From contig CABUSE010000020.1 in assembly GCA_902494135.1 (NCBI GenBank), forward strand, positions 1 to 15,462: DNA of 15,462 nt. The letters are read 5' to 3'. This DNA is from an uncultured Collinsella sp. (GTDB lineage: Bacteria; Actinomycetota; Coriobacteriia; Coriobacteriales; Coriobacteriaceae). Made by a program: the position numbers and the translations under genes. Positions 5,682 through 13,292 of this stretch are shown in pieces. The notes under the pieces were generated by a model that was given only the letters and a program-made list of their open reading frames with translations, was not told the DNA's origin and made no database searches. Position 1 is the first letter of the stretch; each line of letters starts with the position of its first letter.

Positions 5682-5715
5682 AAAAAAAGGAGGCATCCTT
5701 TCGGACACCTCCTTT
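5682..5715 (-). terminator. Terminator of the D-Ala-D-Ala carboxypeptidase gene
   Basis: Read on the minus strand, AAAGGAGGTGTCC pairs with GGATGCCTCCTTT over 13 positions (two G-T pairs) around a GAAA loop, followed by a T-run (A5682-A5688 on the plus strand). It lies 24 bp after the stop codon. Confidence 0.92.
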
Positions 5716-5739
5716 CAGCGAGTGTATTGTTCTTCGATC

Positions 5740-7080
5740 TTACATCTCGGGCGCCTTGGCGACGGTCTCGCTTTCTGCCGTGAGTGGGCGGTTGTCGATG
5801 CGGCGGCCCAGGCGGTCGAGCTTCACAAGGAGCCACTCAATGGGATTCGGCCCTGCGCCTTCCTCGTCGGCAACCAGGTCCATAACGGCGATTTTGGTGC
5901 CGTCCTGCTTGAGAGTAACACTGCCCACCTTGTCGCCCACATGCACCGTGCCCGAAAGATCGTCGTAGCTAACCTTTTCGGTCACCTCGCCGGCAAGGGA
6001 AAACACGGTCGCTTGCGCCGTAGGATCGGCGAGTGTGGCGTCGATTGTCTTATCCGTCCAGTCGGTTTGGCCAATGCGCGCCATAAGCGGGTTGCCGTTG
6101 GCGGTCTTTTCCTGCGTGTTGGCGATTGCGACCGTCACCTTGTGGCCGTAGTACCAGTTGGCAAGGGTGGCGGTATCGGTAAAGCGCTGATCGGTGGTGG
6201 TGGAGTTCAAAATAACGGTGTAGATCTCGTCGCCGTCGCGGTTGTAGGCGCTCGTAAAGCAATAGCCCGCGTCGTCGGTGGTGCCGGTCTTGCCGCCGAT
6301 GTTGCCATCTTGGCCCAGCAAATAGTTATGCGTGTCCATGGAATGCGAATGGTCGGTGCCGTCGGCGCCCGTGACCTCGATCCAGGAATCCTCGCTCGCT
6401 ACGACCTCGCGGATCGTGTCGTTTTTCATGGCCTCCTGCATCATCAGCGCTACGTCGTGTGCGGTTGAGTGCATATTGCCAGCCCACTCATCAAAGTCCA
6501 GACCATGCGGGTTTTCAAAAAGCGTACCGGTGCAGCCGAGCTTCTTAGCGCGCTCGTTCATGGCCTTCACAAATGTGGCCTCGGCGTCTTTGGTCTTGGG
6601 GTCGATCTTCTTGCCCACATATTCGGCGAGCACGATGGCGGCGTCGTTGCCCGAGGGAATCATCAGACCGCGTAGTGCCTGCTCCACGGTAAGCTCGTCG
6701 CCTTCGAGCAAGCCGGCGGTCGAATTACCCACGGTGGCTGCGGCGTTGCTCACCGTGACCTTCTCGTCCATCTTGCAATTCTCGACGGTTAGGATTGCGG
6801 TCATGACCTTGGTGATCGAGGCAATCTTGACCTGCTCATCGGCGCCGCGGGCATAGTAGACGGTGCCGTCTTTGCCCATGACGAGGGCATTGGTCGCATC
6901 GATATCGGGCAGGTTTTCGGCCGTGATACCGCGCACATCGGCGGTTTTGCCGCAAACATTGTCGGTCGTGAGCACTTGGGCGCCGGCGACGGTGGGCACG
7001 CCGGCGGCAAGGGCGATAGCGCAGACAAAGCCGGCGGCAAGCTGGGCTGAGCGCTTTGCAAAAGAGGTGAGGGACTTCAC
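5740..7080 (-). CDS. dacA: D-alanyl-D-alanine carboxypeptidase (PBP5/DacA family, secreted)
   Basis: Serine peptidase that removes the terminal D-Ala from peptidoglycan stem pentapeptides outside the membrane. With the GTG start chosen here (446 residues), the N-terminus is a classical signal peptide: VKSLTSFAKRS, hydrophobic core LAAGFVCAIALAAGV, and AGA-Q cleavage near 34/35. Catalytic motifs are SITK (88-91, nucleophile Ser88), SGN (143-145) and KTG (264-266). A C-terminal domain of the PBP5_C type follows. The end (NPIEWLLVKLDRLGRRID) could be the amphipathic membrane-anchoring helix. The frame is open further upstream to ATG codons at 7149 and 7191, but these lie upstream of a good -10 (TATACT, 7125-7120). 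They would also put 23-37 odd residues before the signal peptide. The gene is divergent from a VanRS-like system. Confidence 0.93.
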   Translation of the reverse strand: MKSLTSFAKRSAQLAAGFVCAIALAAGVPTVAGAQVLTTDNVCGKTADVRGITAENLPDIDATNALVMGKDGTVYYARGADEQVKIASITKVMTAILTVENCKMDEKVTVSNAAATVGNSTAGLLEGDELTVEQALRGLMIPSGNDAAIVLAEYVGKKIDPKTKDAEATFVKAMNERAKKLGCTGTLFENPHGLDFDEWAGNMHSTAHDVALMMQEAMKNDTIREVVASEDSWIEVTGADGTDHSHSMDTHNYLLGQDGNIGGKTGTTDDAGYCFTSAYNRDGDEIYTVILNSTTTDQRFTDTATLANWYYGHKVTVAIANTQEKTANGNPLMARIGQTDWTDKTIDATLADPTAQATVFSLAGEVTEKVSYDDLSGTVHVGDKVGSVTLKQDGTKIAVMDLVADEEGAGPNPIEWLLVKLDRLGRRIDNRPLTAESETVAKAPEM

Positions 7081-7119
7081 AGATTTCGCTTTCGACGGGA
7101 TGGTCTCTTCTGAAACTAG

Positions 7120-7125
7120 AGTATA
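7120..7125 (-). promoter_or_regulatory. -10 element for the carboxypeptidase gene
   Basis: TATACT on the minus strand lies about 40 bp before the GTG start at 7080. No clear -35 is seen at 17 bp, so the promoter may need an activator. If used, it excludes the upstream ATG starts. Confidence 0.5.
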
Positions 7126-7251
7126 TCGTTTGCCGGCGTCGGCGATCATCGCGTGCGCGCTTGGCCCACATCCGCACCCGAACGGGCACAAGGGTGCTTA
7201 AGGCCGACTTAATCACCCACGCTTGTTGTGTGTGGCGTGCGTCGCCTCAGG

Positions 7252-7257
7252 CATAAT
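7252..7257 (+). promoter_or_regulatory. -10 element for the VanR-like regulator gene
   Basis: CATAAT ends 20 bases before the ATG at 7278. The best -35 candidates (TTGTTG at 7223, TTGTGT at 7226) are too far away (20 bp or more), typical of promoters helped by an activator such as the regulator itself. The leader would be only about 14 nt and holds the ribosome-binding site GAGAGGAG. Confidence 0.4.
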
Positions 7258-7277
7258 GGAGCGCGAGAGGAGCACGC

Positions 7278-7973
7278 ATGAACGAGCGCATTTTGGTAGT
7301 TGATGACGAGAAGGCCATCGCCGACTTGGTTGGCATCTACCTTACAAAAGAGGGCTTTGATGTCCAGATTGCCTATAGCGGGGCCGATGCTGCCAAGGCG
7401 ATTTTGGAGCAGGAGTTCGATCTGGCGCTGCTTGATGTCATGCTGCCCGATATCGATGGGTTTGAGCTGCTGCGTACGATCCGTTCCAGCCATACCTATC
7501 CCGTGATCATGCTGACGGCGCGCGATGCCCAGCAAGACAAGATCGGGGGCCTTTCGCTTGGCGCGGACGATTACGTGGTTAAGCCGTTCCGTCCGCTGGA
7601 GCTCATCGCGCGCGTGCACGCTCAGCTTCGCCGCTACACCAGCTACGGTAGCCGTGCACAGGCGGCTGAGTCGCCGACCATTCAGCTCGACGGCTTGGAG
7701 ATCAACCGCGATGCTCGTTCCGTGACAGTGGACGGTTCACCGGTTCGCCTCACGCCCACCGAGTATTCAATCTTGCTGTATCTGGTCGAGCATCGCGGCA
7801 GCGTGGTGGCCGTGGAGGACCTGTTCCGCGCGGTGTGGAACGAGGACTTTATGCCCGGCTCCAACAATACGGTGATGGTGCATATTCGCCACTTGCGCGA
7901 AAAGATCGGCGACGACGCACAAAAGCCACGCTTTATCAAAAACGTCTGGGGCGTCGGCTACATCATCGAATAA
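7278..7973 (+). CDS. OmpR/PhoB-family response regulator, VanR-like
   Basis: DNA-binding response regulator of 231 residues. The receiver domain (1-~115) has the acidic pocket D9/D10, phospho-acceptor D53 (LLDVMLPDIDG), T80 and K102 (VVKPF). A winged-helix DNA-binding domain follows (~135-231), with RLTPTEYSILLYLVEHRGSV and the recognition-helix region NNTVMVHIRHLREKIG. The ending WGVGYIIE is typical of the family. The ATG follows GAGAGGAG at good spacing. It is followed after 26 bp by a histidine kinase gene, surely its partner. The trans-acting domain and its partner resemble VanR/VanS. There are no vanHAX genes here, so this is not evidence of vancomycin resistance; a cell-wall-responsive system is likely. 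The neighbouring carboxypeptidase gene is a candidate target. Confidence 0.93.
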   Translation: MNERILVVDDEKAIADLVGIYLTKEGFDVQIAYSGADAAKAILEQEFDLALLDVMLPDIDGFELLRTIRSSHTYPVIMLTARDAQQDKIGGLSLGADDYVVKPFRPLELIARVHAQLRRYTSYGSRAQAAESPTIQLDGLEINRDARSVTVDGSPVRLTPTEYSILLYLVEHRGSVVAVEDLFRAVWNEDFMPGSNNTVMVHIRHLREKIGDDAQKPRFIKNVWGVGYIIE

Positions 7974-7999
7974 CGCTTTTCGCTTGTGAGGATCTTGAT

Positions 8000-9238
8000 A
8001 TGACAAAAGACGATAGGCAAGCGTTCGAGGTGCCCGATCGGCTCTTTGAATACGTGAGGTCGGTCGTCGACAACCGCGCGCTTGCAACGGTGCTGCTCTT
8101 TTTGCTGAGCCTGCTGCTGATTGGCATCGACAACATCGTCGGAATCTTGGCGGTGCTGCTTGTCGGCTTTTTGCTGATCGATCGATTTGAGATCGTGTGC
8201 CGCTGCGTGGTGATTGGCGGCGCCGCGTGGGCCATGACGTTGGCGATTGGCGCCATGGCGCTCGGCGGCATCGAAGGGCCGGTGCTGTTCGATGCCGGCT
8301 TTGTATTCAACATGCTTGGCTTTGTGCTGGCGCTTGCCGCGTGCGTGCTGTTCTTGTGTGGCCGCGCCCTGTACTACCAGGGCTACGAGCAGGGCGAGCA
8401 GCATGCCGATTGTGTGCTGGCCGCTCGTATTCAAGATCGCCTGATCGATCACCCCGACACCTGGGATAACATCGACGGCGACTTCTTGGAGGTCGAGGGC
8501 GCCCTTAACCGTGTGCGTGACCGTGAGCGCAAGGTGCAGCAAGCTCTGCGTGACGAGTCGCATCGCAAGGACGATTTGGTCACGTACTTGGCACATGACC
8601 TACGCACCCCGCTTGCCAGTGTGGTGGGCTATCTTTCGCTGCTGCAAGAGGCTCCCGAGCTGCCGGTTGAGCAACGTTCGCACTTTACGGGCGTGGCGCT
8701 CGACAAGGCGCACCGGCTCGATACGCTCATCGAAGAGTTCTTCGATATCACGCGCTTTGACTTCCACGATATCGTGCTCACGCGCGGCTATGTTGATCTG
8801 GGGTTGCTGCTGGCTCAGGTGGCTGACGAGTTCTATCCCATCCTCAACGAGCAGCATAAGGAAGTCCAAGTTGATATTCGCGAGGACCTGACGGTGCTCG
8901 TGGATGGCGACAAAATGGCTCGCGTGTTCAACAACATCATGAAAAACGCTATTGCCTATAGCTATGAGGGCTCGACCATCACGATCGAGGCCAGACGCCG
9001 GGACGGCGGTGGCGTGCGCGTGCGCTTTATCAATCAGGGCGATCCCATCCCTGAGGCAAAGCTCAAGGTGATCTTTGAGAAGTTCTATCGCCTGGATGCG
9101 GCGCGTGCGACCAATCGCGGCGGCGCTGGACTTGGGCTTGCCATCGCCAAGGAGATCGTATGCGCGCACGGCGGTACCGTTGCATGTGAATCGACGCCCG
9201 AACACACGATATTCACCATCGAGCTGCCCGCCGCATAG
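8000..9238 (+). CDS. Sensor histidine kinase, VanS-like
   Basis: Membrane sensor kinase of 412 residues. The start is ATG 8000, with GTGAGGAT seven bases upstream; the frame is open further upstream but only inside the preceding gene. Four hydrophobic segments are visible: about 28-43, 45-61, 68-89 and 103-121. Extracytoplasmic loops are very short, so the signal is probably sensed in or at the membrane. After a linker the HisKA domain carries H199 in LAHDLRTPLASVVGYL. The ATPase domain has an N-box (FNNIMKNAIAYS), a degenerate G1 box (NQGDPIP in place of DxGxG, as is usual in the VanS group), FEKFYRLD, and the G2 box GGAGLGLAIAKEI. It is co-transcribed with the VanR-like regulator. No terminator follows it clearly. 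Confidence 0.93.
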   Translation: MTKDDRQAFEVPDRLFEYVRSVVDNRALATVLLFLLSLLLIGIDNIVGILAVLLVGFLLIDRFEIVCRCVVIGGAAWAMTLAIGAMALGGIEGPVLFDAGFVFNMLGFVLALAACVLFLCGRALYYQGYEQGEQHADCVLAARIQDRLIDHPDTWDNIDGDFLEVEGALNRVRDRERKVQQALRDESHRKDDLVTYLAHDLRTPLASVVGYLSLLQEAPELPVEQRSHFTGVALDKAHRLDTLIEEFFDITRFDFHDIVLTRGYVDLGLLLAQVADEFYPILNEQHKEVQVDIREDLTVLVDGDKMARVFNNIMKNAIAYSYEGSTITIEARRRDGGGVRVRFINQGDPIPEAKLKVIFEKFYRLDAARATNRGGAGLGLAIAKEIVCAHGGTVACESTPEHTIFTIELPAA

Positions 9239-9259
9239 CCAGTGTGCCCTTACAAACAC

Positions 9260-9302
9260 TTGACAATGCGCTCACGTGCATATGAGCCGCGATTCCTACT
9301 AT
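9260..9302 (+). promoter_or_regulatory. Possible promoter of pstB
   Basis: A consensus -35 TTGACA (9260-9265) is present, but no -10 lies at 16-18 bp. CATATG (9279-9284) is too near and TACTAT (9297-9302) too far. An activator-dependent promoter starting near 9310 is possible. No PHO box could be recognised by eye. Confidence 0.3.
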
Positions 9303-9341
9303 CGATACTGCTGAATTGATATCGATGTGGAGGTATGCGGT

Positions 9342-10217
9342 ATGACGGCTGCTGCGGCTGTGGAGCCCACGGAGCTTGAAGAACTCATGAAAGCGCAGGC
9401 CGAGGCCGCGCACGAGCGCGAGGTTGGGGATGCGACTCGCCCCACGGCAGAGGATCTTGCCGCCTCGCCGACGCGTATCGATGTCGAGGGCCTCGACCTG
9501 TTCTATGGCGACCACCATGCGCTCAAGGACGTGAATATCAAGATCCGCGACAAGCAGATCACCTCGTTCATCGGGCCTTCGGGCTGCGGAAAGTCCACGT
9601 TGCTGCGCTGCTTTAACCGCATGAACGACGGCATCAAGGATTGCCGCATCGAGGGCAAGATTGCGCTCGATGGTCAAGATATCCTGGGCGACTACGACAT
9701 CTGCCGCCTTCGCCAGCGCGTGGGCATGGTGTTCCAGCGCCCCAACCCGTTTCCCATGAGCATCTACGACAACGTCGCGTATGGTCCGCGCGGTATGGGT
9801 GTGCGCGATCGCGCTGCGCTGGATGAGCTGGTCGAGGACTCCCTTCGTCGCGCTGCGCTATGGGATGAGGTCAAGGACAAGCTCAAAGAGTCGGGTCTGG
9901 GTCTTTCGGGCGGCCAGCAGCAGCGTCTGTGCATCGCCCGCGCACTTGCCGTGCAGCCCGACATTCTGCTGATGGACGAGCCGACCTCGGCACTCGACCC
10001 TGTGTCGACGCTGGTGGTGGAGCAGCTGGCCTGCGAGCTCAAAGAGACCTGCACGCTCGTGGTCGTTACGCACAATATGCAGCAGGCGGCGCGTATCTCC
10101 GATTCGGTCGCATTCTTTTTGCTGGGTGAGCTGGTGGAGCACGCGCCCACCGCGCAACTCTTCAAGAATCCGACCGATCCGCGCACGGCGGATTATTTGA
10201 CGGGACGTTTTGGCTGA
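9342..10217 (+). CDS. pstB: Phosphate ABC transporter ATP-binding protein PstB
   Basis: ATPase of the high-affinity phosphate importer PstSCAB, acting at the inner face of the membrane. In the 291-residue product: Walker A GPSGCGKST (78-86), Q-loop Q132 in the PstB-specific stretch FQRPNPFPMSIYDNVAYG, signature LSGGQQQR (188-195), Walker B ILLMDEPTSALDP (208-220) and H-loop H244. The ATG at 9342 is preferred because GGAGG (9329-9333) lies eight bases upstream; a GTG at 9327 overlaps that site. About 40 residues before the ABC core (rich in Ala/Glu) are longer than in most PstB proteins. No pstS, pstC, pstA or phoU is in the window; the gene sits alone ahead of a two-component system. Confidence 0.95.
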   Translation: MTAAAAVEPTELEELMKAQAEAAHEREVGDATRPTAEDLAASPTRIDVEGLDLFYGDHHALKDVNIKIRDKQITSFIGPSGCGKSTLLRCFNRMNDGIKDCRIEGKIALDGQDILGDYDICRLRQRVGMVFQRPNPFPMSIYDNVAYGPRGMGVRDRAALDELVEDSLRRAALWDEVKDKLKESGLGLSGGQQQRLCIARALAVQPDILLMDEPTSALDPVSTLVVEQLACELKETCTLVVVTHNMQQAARISDSVAFFLLGELVEHAPTAQLFKNPTDPRTADYLTGRFG

Positions 10218-10227
10218 TACCATCTAG

Positions 10228-10241
10228 TAAAGGTACCTTTA
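10228..10241 (+). promoter_or_regulatory. 14-bp perfect palindrome upstream of the PhoB-like gene
   Basis: TAAAGGTACCTTTA is a perfect inverted repeat without loop in the short pstB-regulator gap, followed by a -10-like TAAGAT (10246-10251). It would lie just upstream of that -10, where an operator is plausible. No matching -35 is seen. Confidence 0.4.
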
Positions 10242-10281
10242 GGGTTAAGATGCGGTCATGCCGGCCGCAAAGGGGTTCAAC

Positions 10282-11010
10282 ATGATCTATTACGTCGAGG
10301 ACGATGACAACATCAGGGATTTGACGGTCTATGCACTGCGCAAGCAGGGGATTGAGGCCGAAGGCTTTTCGTGCGACGGTGAGTTTAAGGCTGCCGTGGC
10401 GCGACGGGTACCCGATGCCGTCCTGCTCGACATCATGCTGCCCGATACCGATGGCTTGGCGATTATGCGTCGACTGCGTGCCGATCGCCTGACGGCGACG
10501 GTGCCCATCATGATGCTTACCGCCAAGGATACCGAGCTCGACAAGGTGATGGCGCTCGATGGCGGTGCCGACGATTACCTGACTAAGCCGTTTTCGCTCA
10601 TGGAGCTTGCGAGCCGCTGCCGCGCACTGCTGCGTCGCGGCGGCATGGTCAAGCAGGCGAGCGATGTGCTCAGCGTGGGCGACATCGTGCTCTCGCCCAG
10701 CCATCGCGAGGTGACCGTTGCCGGCGAGCCGCTTAAGCTCACCCTGCGCGAGTTCGACCTGCTCGAGTACCTCATGCGCAAGCCCGGCGTGGTCTTTACC
10801 CGCGAGTCGTTGCTGCAGAGCGTGTGGGGCTGGGACTTCGACGGCGGTTCGCGCACCGTTGACGTGCACGTGCAGACGCTTCGCCAAAAACTGGGCGAGC
10901 ATGCCAGCGCCATCGAGACCGTGCGCGGCGTGGGCTACCGCTTGGCCGAGCCTTCTGCCGGTGATGGTGCCGAAGGTGACGACACCGCGGCCACCGCATC
11001 GGAGGAGTAA
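10282..11010 (+). CDS. OmpR/PhoB-family response regulator (PhoB/PhoP-like)
   Basis: Response regulator of 242 residues. The receiver domain starts directly with MIYYVEDDDNIRD, has phospho-acceptor D50 (LLDIMLPDTDG), T80 and K102 (TKPF). The winged-helix domain (~130-222) carries LTLREFDLLEYLMRKPGVVF, SRTVDVHVQTLRQKLGE and VRGVGYRL. The acidic, disordered tail after about 223 (GDGAEGDDTAATASEE) is unusual. ATG 10282 is chosen over ATG 10258 because AAAGGGG lies six bases before it and it gives the normal family start. Position between pstB and a PhoR-like kinase suggests control of phosphate genes, but that is inference from context; PhoB and other OmpR regulators cannot be told apart safely by sequence alone. 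Confidence 0.92.
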   Translation: MIYYVEDDDNIRDLTVYALRKQGIEAEGFSCDGEFKAAVARRVPDAVLLDIMLPDTDGLAIMRRLRADRLTATVPIMMLTAKDTELDKVMALDGGADDYLTKPFSLMELASRCRALLRRGGMVKQASDVLSVGDIVLSPSHREVTVAGEPLKLTLREFDLLEYLMRKPGVVFTRESLLQSVWGWDFDGGSRTVDVHVQTLRQKLGEHASAIETVRGVGYRLAEPSAGDGAEGDDTAATASEE

Positions 11011-11013
11011 CCC

Positions 11014-12438
11014 GTGGTCTTCGCCCCCCAGGGAAAACATACGCTGTCGCACCGCGTTTTTGTGACGATCTTTGTCTGCGCCATGGCGGTTATCGTGGCG
11101 TTTACGGTGCTGGGTGCGTTCTTTGTGCAAAACACCTTGGCGGATGCCACGAGTACCAATCTGGCGCAGGAAACCGAGCTCATTGCTGCCGCTCTCGACG
11201 AACAGCAGGAGCCCATCCCGTTCTTGCGTAGCCTCGATCGAGAGGACTTGCGCATCACGCTGATTAACAAGGATGGATCGGTTGCCTACGACAACGAGGC
11301 GTCGCCTTCCACACTGCCCAACCATGGCGATCGCCCCGAGGTCATCGAGGCCTTTGAGAGTGGTTCGGGTTCCGCGGAGCGCGCAAGCTCTACGCTCGAC
11401 GAGATTATGCTGTATCGCGCCGTCGCCCTTGATAACGGCCAGGTTGTCCGCTTGGCGCAGGCCCAGCCTGGCGTTGCGGCGATTTTGCTGTCGATGGTGG
11501 CGCCGATGCTGCTTATCGCAGCAGCGGGTGCGGTACTCTCGTTTTTTATGGCGCGCCGCGAGTCCCGTGCCATCATCGCGCCTTTGCAAGAGGTGGATTT
11601 GGACCACCCACGCCGTAGCTATGAGCACGCCTATGCCGAGATGGTCCCCATGCTTGAGCGTATTGAGTCGCAGCGCCAGGAGCTCAAGCGCCAAATGGCG
11701 GTGCTGGCGGACAACGACCGTATGCGCCGCGAGTTCACGGCGAATATCACCCATGAGCTCAAGACGCCGCTTACGGCGATTTCGGGCTATGCCGAGCTCA
11801 TCGCAAACGGCATGGTCGAGGGCGAGGGCGACCTGCGCAACTTTGGCGGTCGCATCTATCGTGAGGCGGGCCGCTTGGCAGCGCTTGTCAACGATATCCT
11901 TACGCTGTCTAACTTGGACGAGGCCGAGCGTGCAGCTGAGGGCGAGGCGGTGCCCATTGGGTCCACGGAGCCTATTGAGCTCTCGCGTGCCATCTACGCG
12001 GTCGAGCAGCGCCTTGAACAGGTCGCCCGTCAGGCGAATGTGACGATAAGTCATGAGACCAAGCCTGTGGTCATCGAGGGCGTGTCGCGCTTGATTGACG
12101 AGCTCATCTATAATCTGGCAAGCAACGCCATCCGCTACAATCGACCCGGCGGTATGGTTACGCTGCAGTGCGGCACCAACGACGAAGGCCATCCGTTCCT
12201 TGCGGTCGCCGACACGGGAATCGGTATCGCGCCTGAAGAACAGGGCAAGGTATTTGAGCGGTTCTATCGCGTGGACAAGAGTAGGTCCAAGGCACGCGGC
12301 GGAACCGGTCTGGGGCTTGCCATTGTCAAGCATGCGGCCCTGTATCATCACGCCACGCTCGATCTGTCGAGCGAGTTGGGCGTGGGAACCACCATTACGG
12401 TGACGTTTCCCATACAGCAGGACGAGCCATTCGCATAG
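11014..12438 (+). CDS. Sensor histidine kinase (PhoR-like)
   Basis: Membrane sensor kinase of 474 residues. The GTG start at 11014 follows the regulator's stop by three bases, with GGAGGAG (11001-11007) inside the preceding gene's end, so translation is coupled. TM1 is at about 15-38. An extracytoplasmic domain follows (~39-153; DLRITLINKDGSVAYDNEA resembles the single-PAS/Cache-like sensor fold of PhoR kinases). TM2 is at about 154-178, then a linker, then HisKA with H247 in ITHELKTPLTAISGYAE. The ATPase domain shows N-box ELIYNLASNAIRYN, G1 DTGIGI, FERFYRVD and G2 GGTGLGLAIVKHA. It is the obvious partner of the PhoB-like regulator. Confidence 0.94.
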   Translation: MVFAPQGKHTLSHRVFVTIFVCAMAVIVAFTVLGAFFVQNTLADATSTNLAQETELIAAALDEQQEPIPFLRSLDREDLRITLINKDGSVAYDNEASPSTLPNHGDRPEVIEAFESGSGSAERASSTLDEIMLYRAVALDNGQVVRLAQAQPGVAAILLSMVAPMLLIAAAGAVLSFFMARRESRAIIAPLQEVDLDHPRRSYEHAYAEMVPMLERIESQRQELKRQMAVLADNDRMRREFTANITHELKTPLTAISGYAELIANGMVEGEGDLRNFGGRIYREAGRLAALVNDILTLSNLDEAERAAEGEAVPIGSTEPIELSRAIYAVEQRLEQVARQANVTISHETKPVVIEGVSRLIDELIYNLASNAIRYNRPGGMVTLQCGTNDEGHPFLAVADTGIGIAPEEQGKVFERFYRVDKSRSKARGGTGLGLAIVKHAALYHHATLDLSSELGVGTTITVTFPIQQDEPFA

Positions 12439-12463
12439 CGATATAACATAGATATTGATGCAG

Positions 12464-12498
12464 ACGCCGCATTTGACTTTCGGGTGCGGCGTTGTTGT
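12464..12498 (+). terminator. Probable terminator of the pstB/regulator/kinase run
   Basis: The 8-bp perfect stem ACGCCGCA/TGCGGCGT (12464-12471, 12485-12492) has a 13-base loop. The tail TGTTGTGCAATTTT is not a clean T-run, so efficiency is uncertain. Confidence 0.6.
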
Positions 12499-12557
12499 GC
12501 AATTTTACGATTGCTTCCGACATTTTTACAGGAGAGCCTGTTTCTTATGTATAGAGT

Positions 12558-12586
12558 TTGGTCTCGGTAAAAAGATGCGATAACAT
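12558..12586 (+). promoter_or_regulatory. Promoter of the polysaccharide-control cassette
   Basis: TTGGTC (12558-12563), a 17-bp spacer and TAACAT (12581-12586). The start is expected near 12593, giving a ~40-nt leader before the ATG at 12634. A short inverted repeat, GACA-GTTT-TGTC, overlaps the expected start. Confidence 0.6.
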
Positions 12587-12633
12587 ACGGACAGTTTTGT
12601 CAATCCGAACTGGGGAAATGAAAGGCAAGCTGC

Positions 12634-13290
12634 ATGACCCTTCTCGAACTGTTCCAGCTGCTGAAGAAGCACCTTCAGCTGGTCATCACCCTTCCGGTGG
12701 TCTGCGCGATCGCCATGGGCATCGTGTCCTTCGTTGCGATGGACAACACCTATACCGCGACGACGAGCATGTACATTCTCGCCAAGACCGACGATAGCGG
12801 TCAGATGAGCTACAACGATCTCTCGGCGAGTCAGATGCTTTCCAACGATATCGCCACGCTGCTGGATAGCGATAGCGTTAAGAGCGGCGCCGCCAATGAA
12901 CTGGGCCTCACCGATCTGGATGACTACAAGGTGTCTGTTTCCTCCGAGACCACCACGCGTGTCATTACGCTTTCGGTTACCGGCACCGATGCCAAGGAGA
13001 CGGCTAAGGTCGCAAAGGCCATAGCTAGCTCGGTGAGTACGGTCGCTCAGAACGTCGGCGCTGCCCAGAGCATCAACGTTATCGACGAGGCTAAGACCCC
13101 CGAAGCCCCCAGCGGCCCCAAGCGTATGCTGTACGTTGCTGTCGCGTTCCTCGCGGGCATCTTTATCGCAGTTGCCTATGTCGTTTTGGCAGACATGCTC
13201 AATACCCGCATCCGCGGTGCCGAAGAGGCAGAAGAGCTCCTGGGCATTCCCGTTGTTGGCCGAATTCCGGCTATGAAAGGTGGTAAATAG
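12634..13290 (+). CDS. cpsC: Wzz-family polysaccharide chain-length / tyrosine-kinase adaptor protein
   Basis: Membrane protein of 218 residues of the Wzz/CpsC/YwqC family. It sets polysaccharide chain length and, through its cytoplasmic end, activates the partner BY-kinase. TM1 is at about 15-36 and TM2 at about 165-185 (YVAVAFLAGIFIAVAYVVLA). An extracytoplasmic domain lies between, preceded by NTYTATTSMYILAK and closing with the proline-rich TPEAPSGPKR that is typical before TM2. The cytoplasmic tail (EEAEELLGIPVVGRIP) is the kinase-contact type seen in Gram-positives. The start has AAAGG eight bases upstream. It is first in a tight three-gene cassette. The symbol follows streptococcal usage and is given at family level. 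Confidence 0.9.
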   Translation: MTLLELFQLLKKHLQLVITLPVVCAIAMGIVSFVAMDNTYTATTSMYILAKTDDSGQMSYNDLSASQMLSNDIATLLDSDSVKSGAANELGLTDLDDYKVSVSSETTTRVITLSVTGTDAKETAKVAKAIASSVSTVAQNVGAAQSINVIDEAKTPEAPSGPKRMLYVAVAFLAGIFIAVAYVVLADMLNTRIRGAEEAEELLGIPVVGRIPAMKGGK

Positions 13291-13292
13291 GC

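Noticed and set aside
5305..6468. 387-codon plus-strand open frame overlapping the end of the 813-residue gene, tRNA-Ser and the carboxypeptidase
   Set aside because: It crosses a tRNA and two terminators and is antisense to a gene with all catalytic motifs; long shadow frames are common in high-GC DNA.
7835..7999. Upstream extension of the VanS-like kinase to 7835
   Set aside because: It would overlap the regulator gene by 139 bases and adds an Arg-rich stretch unlike any kinase N-terminus; ATG 8000 has a proper ribosome-binding site.
7278..9238. Vancomycin resistance locus
   Set aside because: Only the regulator and sensor resemble VanR/VanS; no vanH, ligase or vanX genes are in the window.
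10162..12351. 729-codon minus-strand open frame
   Set aside because: It is antisense to pstB's end, the PhoB-like regulator and the PhoR-like kinase, which have full motif sets. The composition (rich in His, Arg, Gln) is that of a shadow frame.
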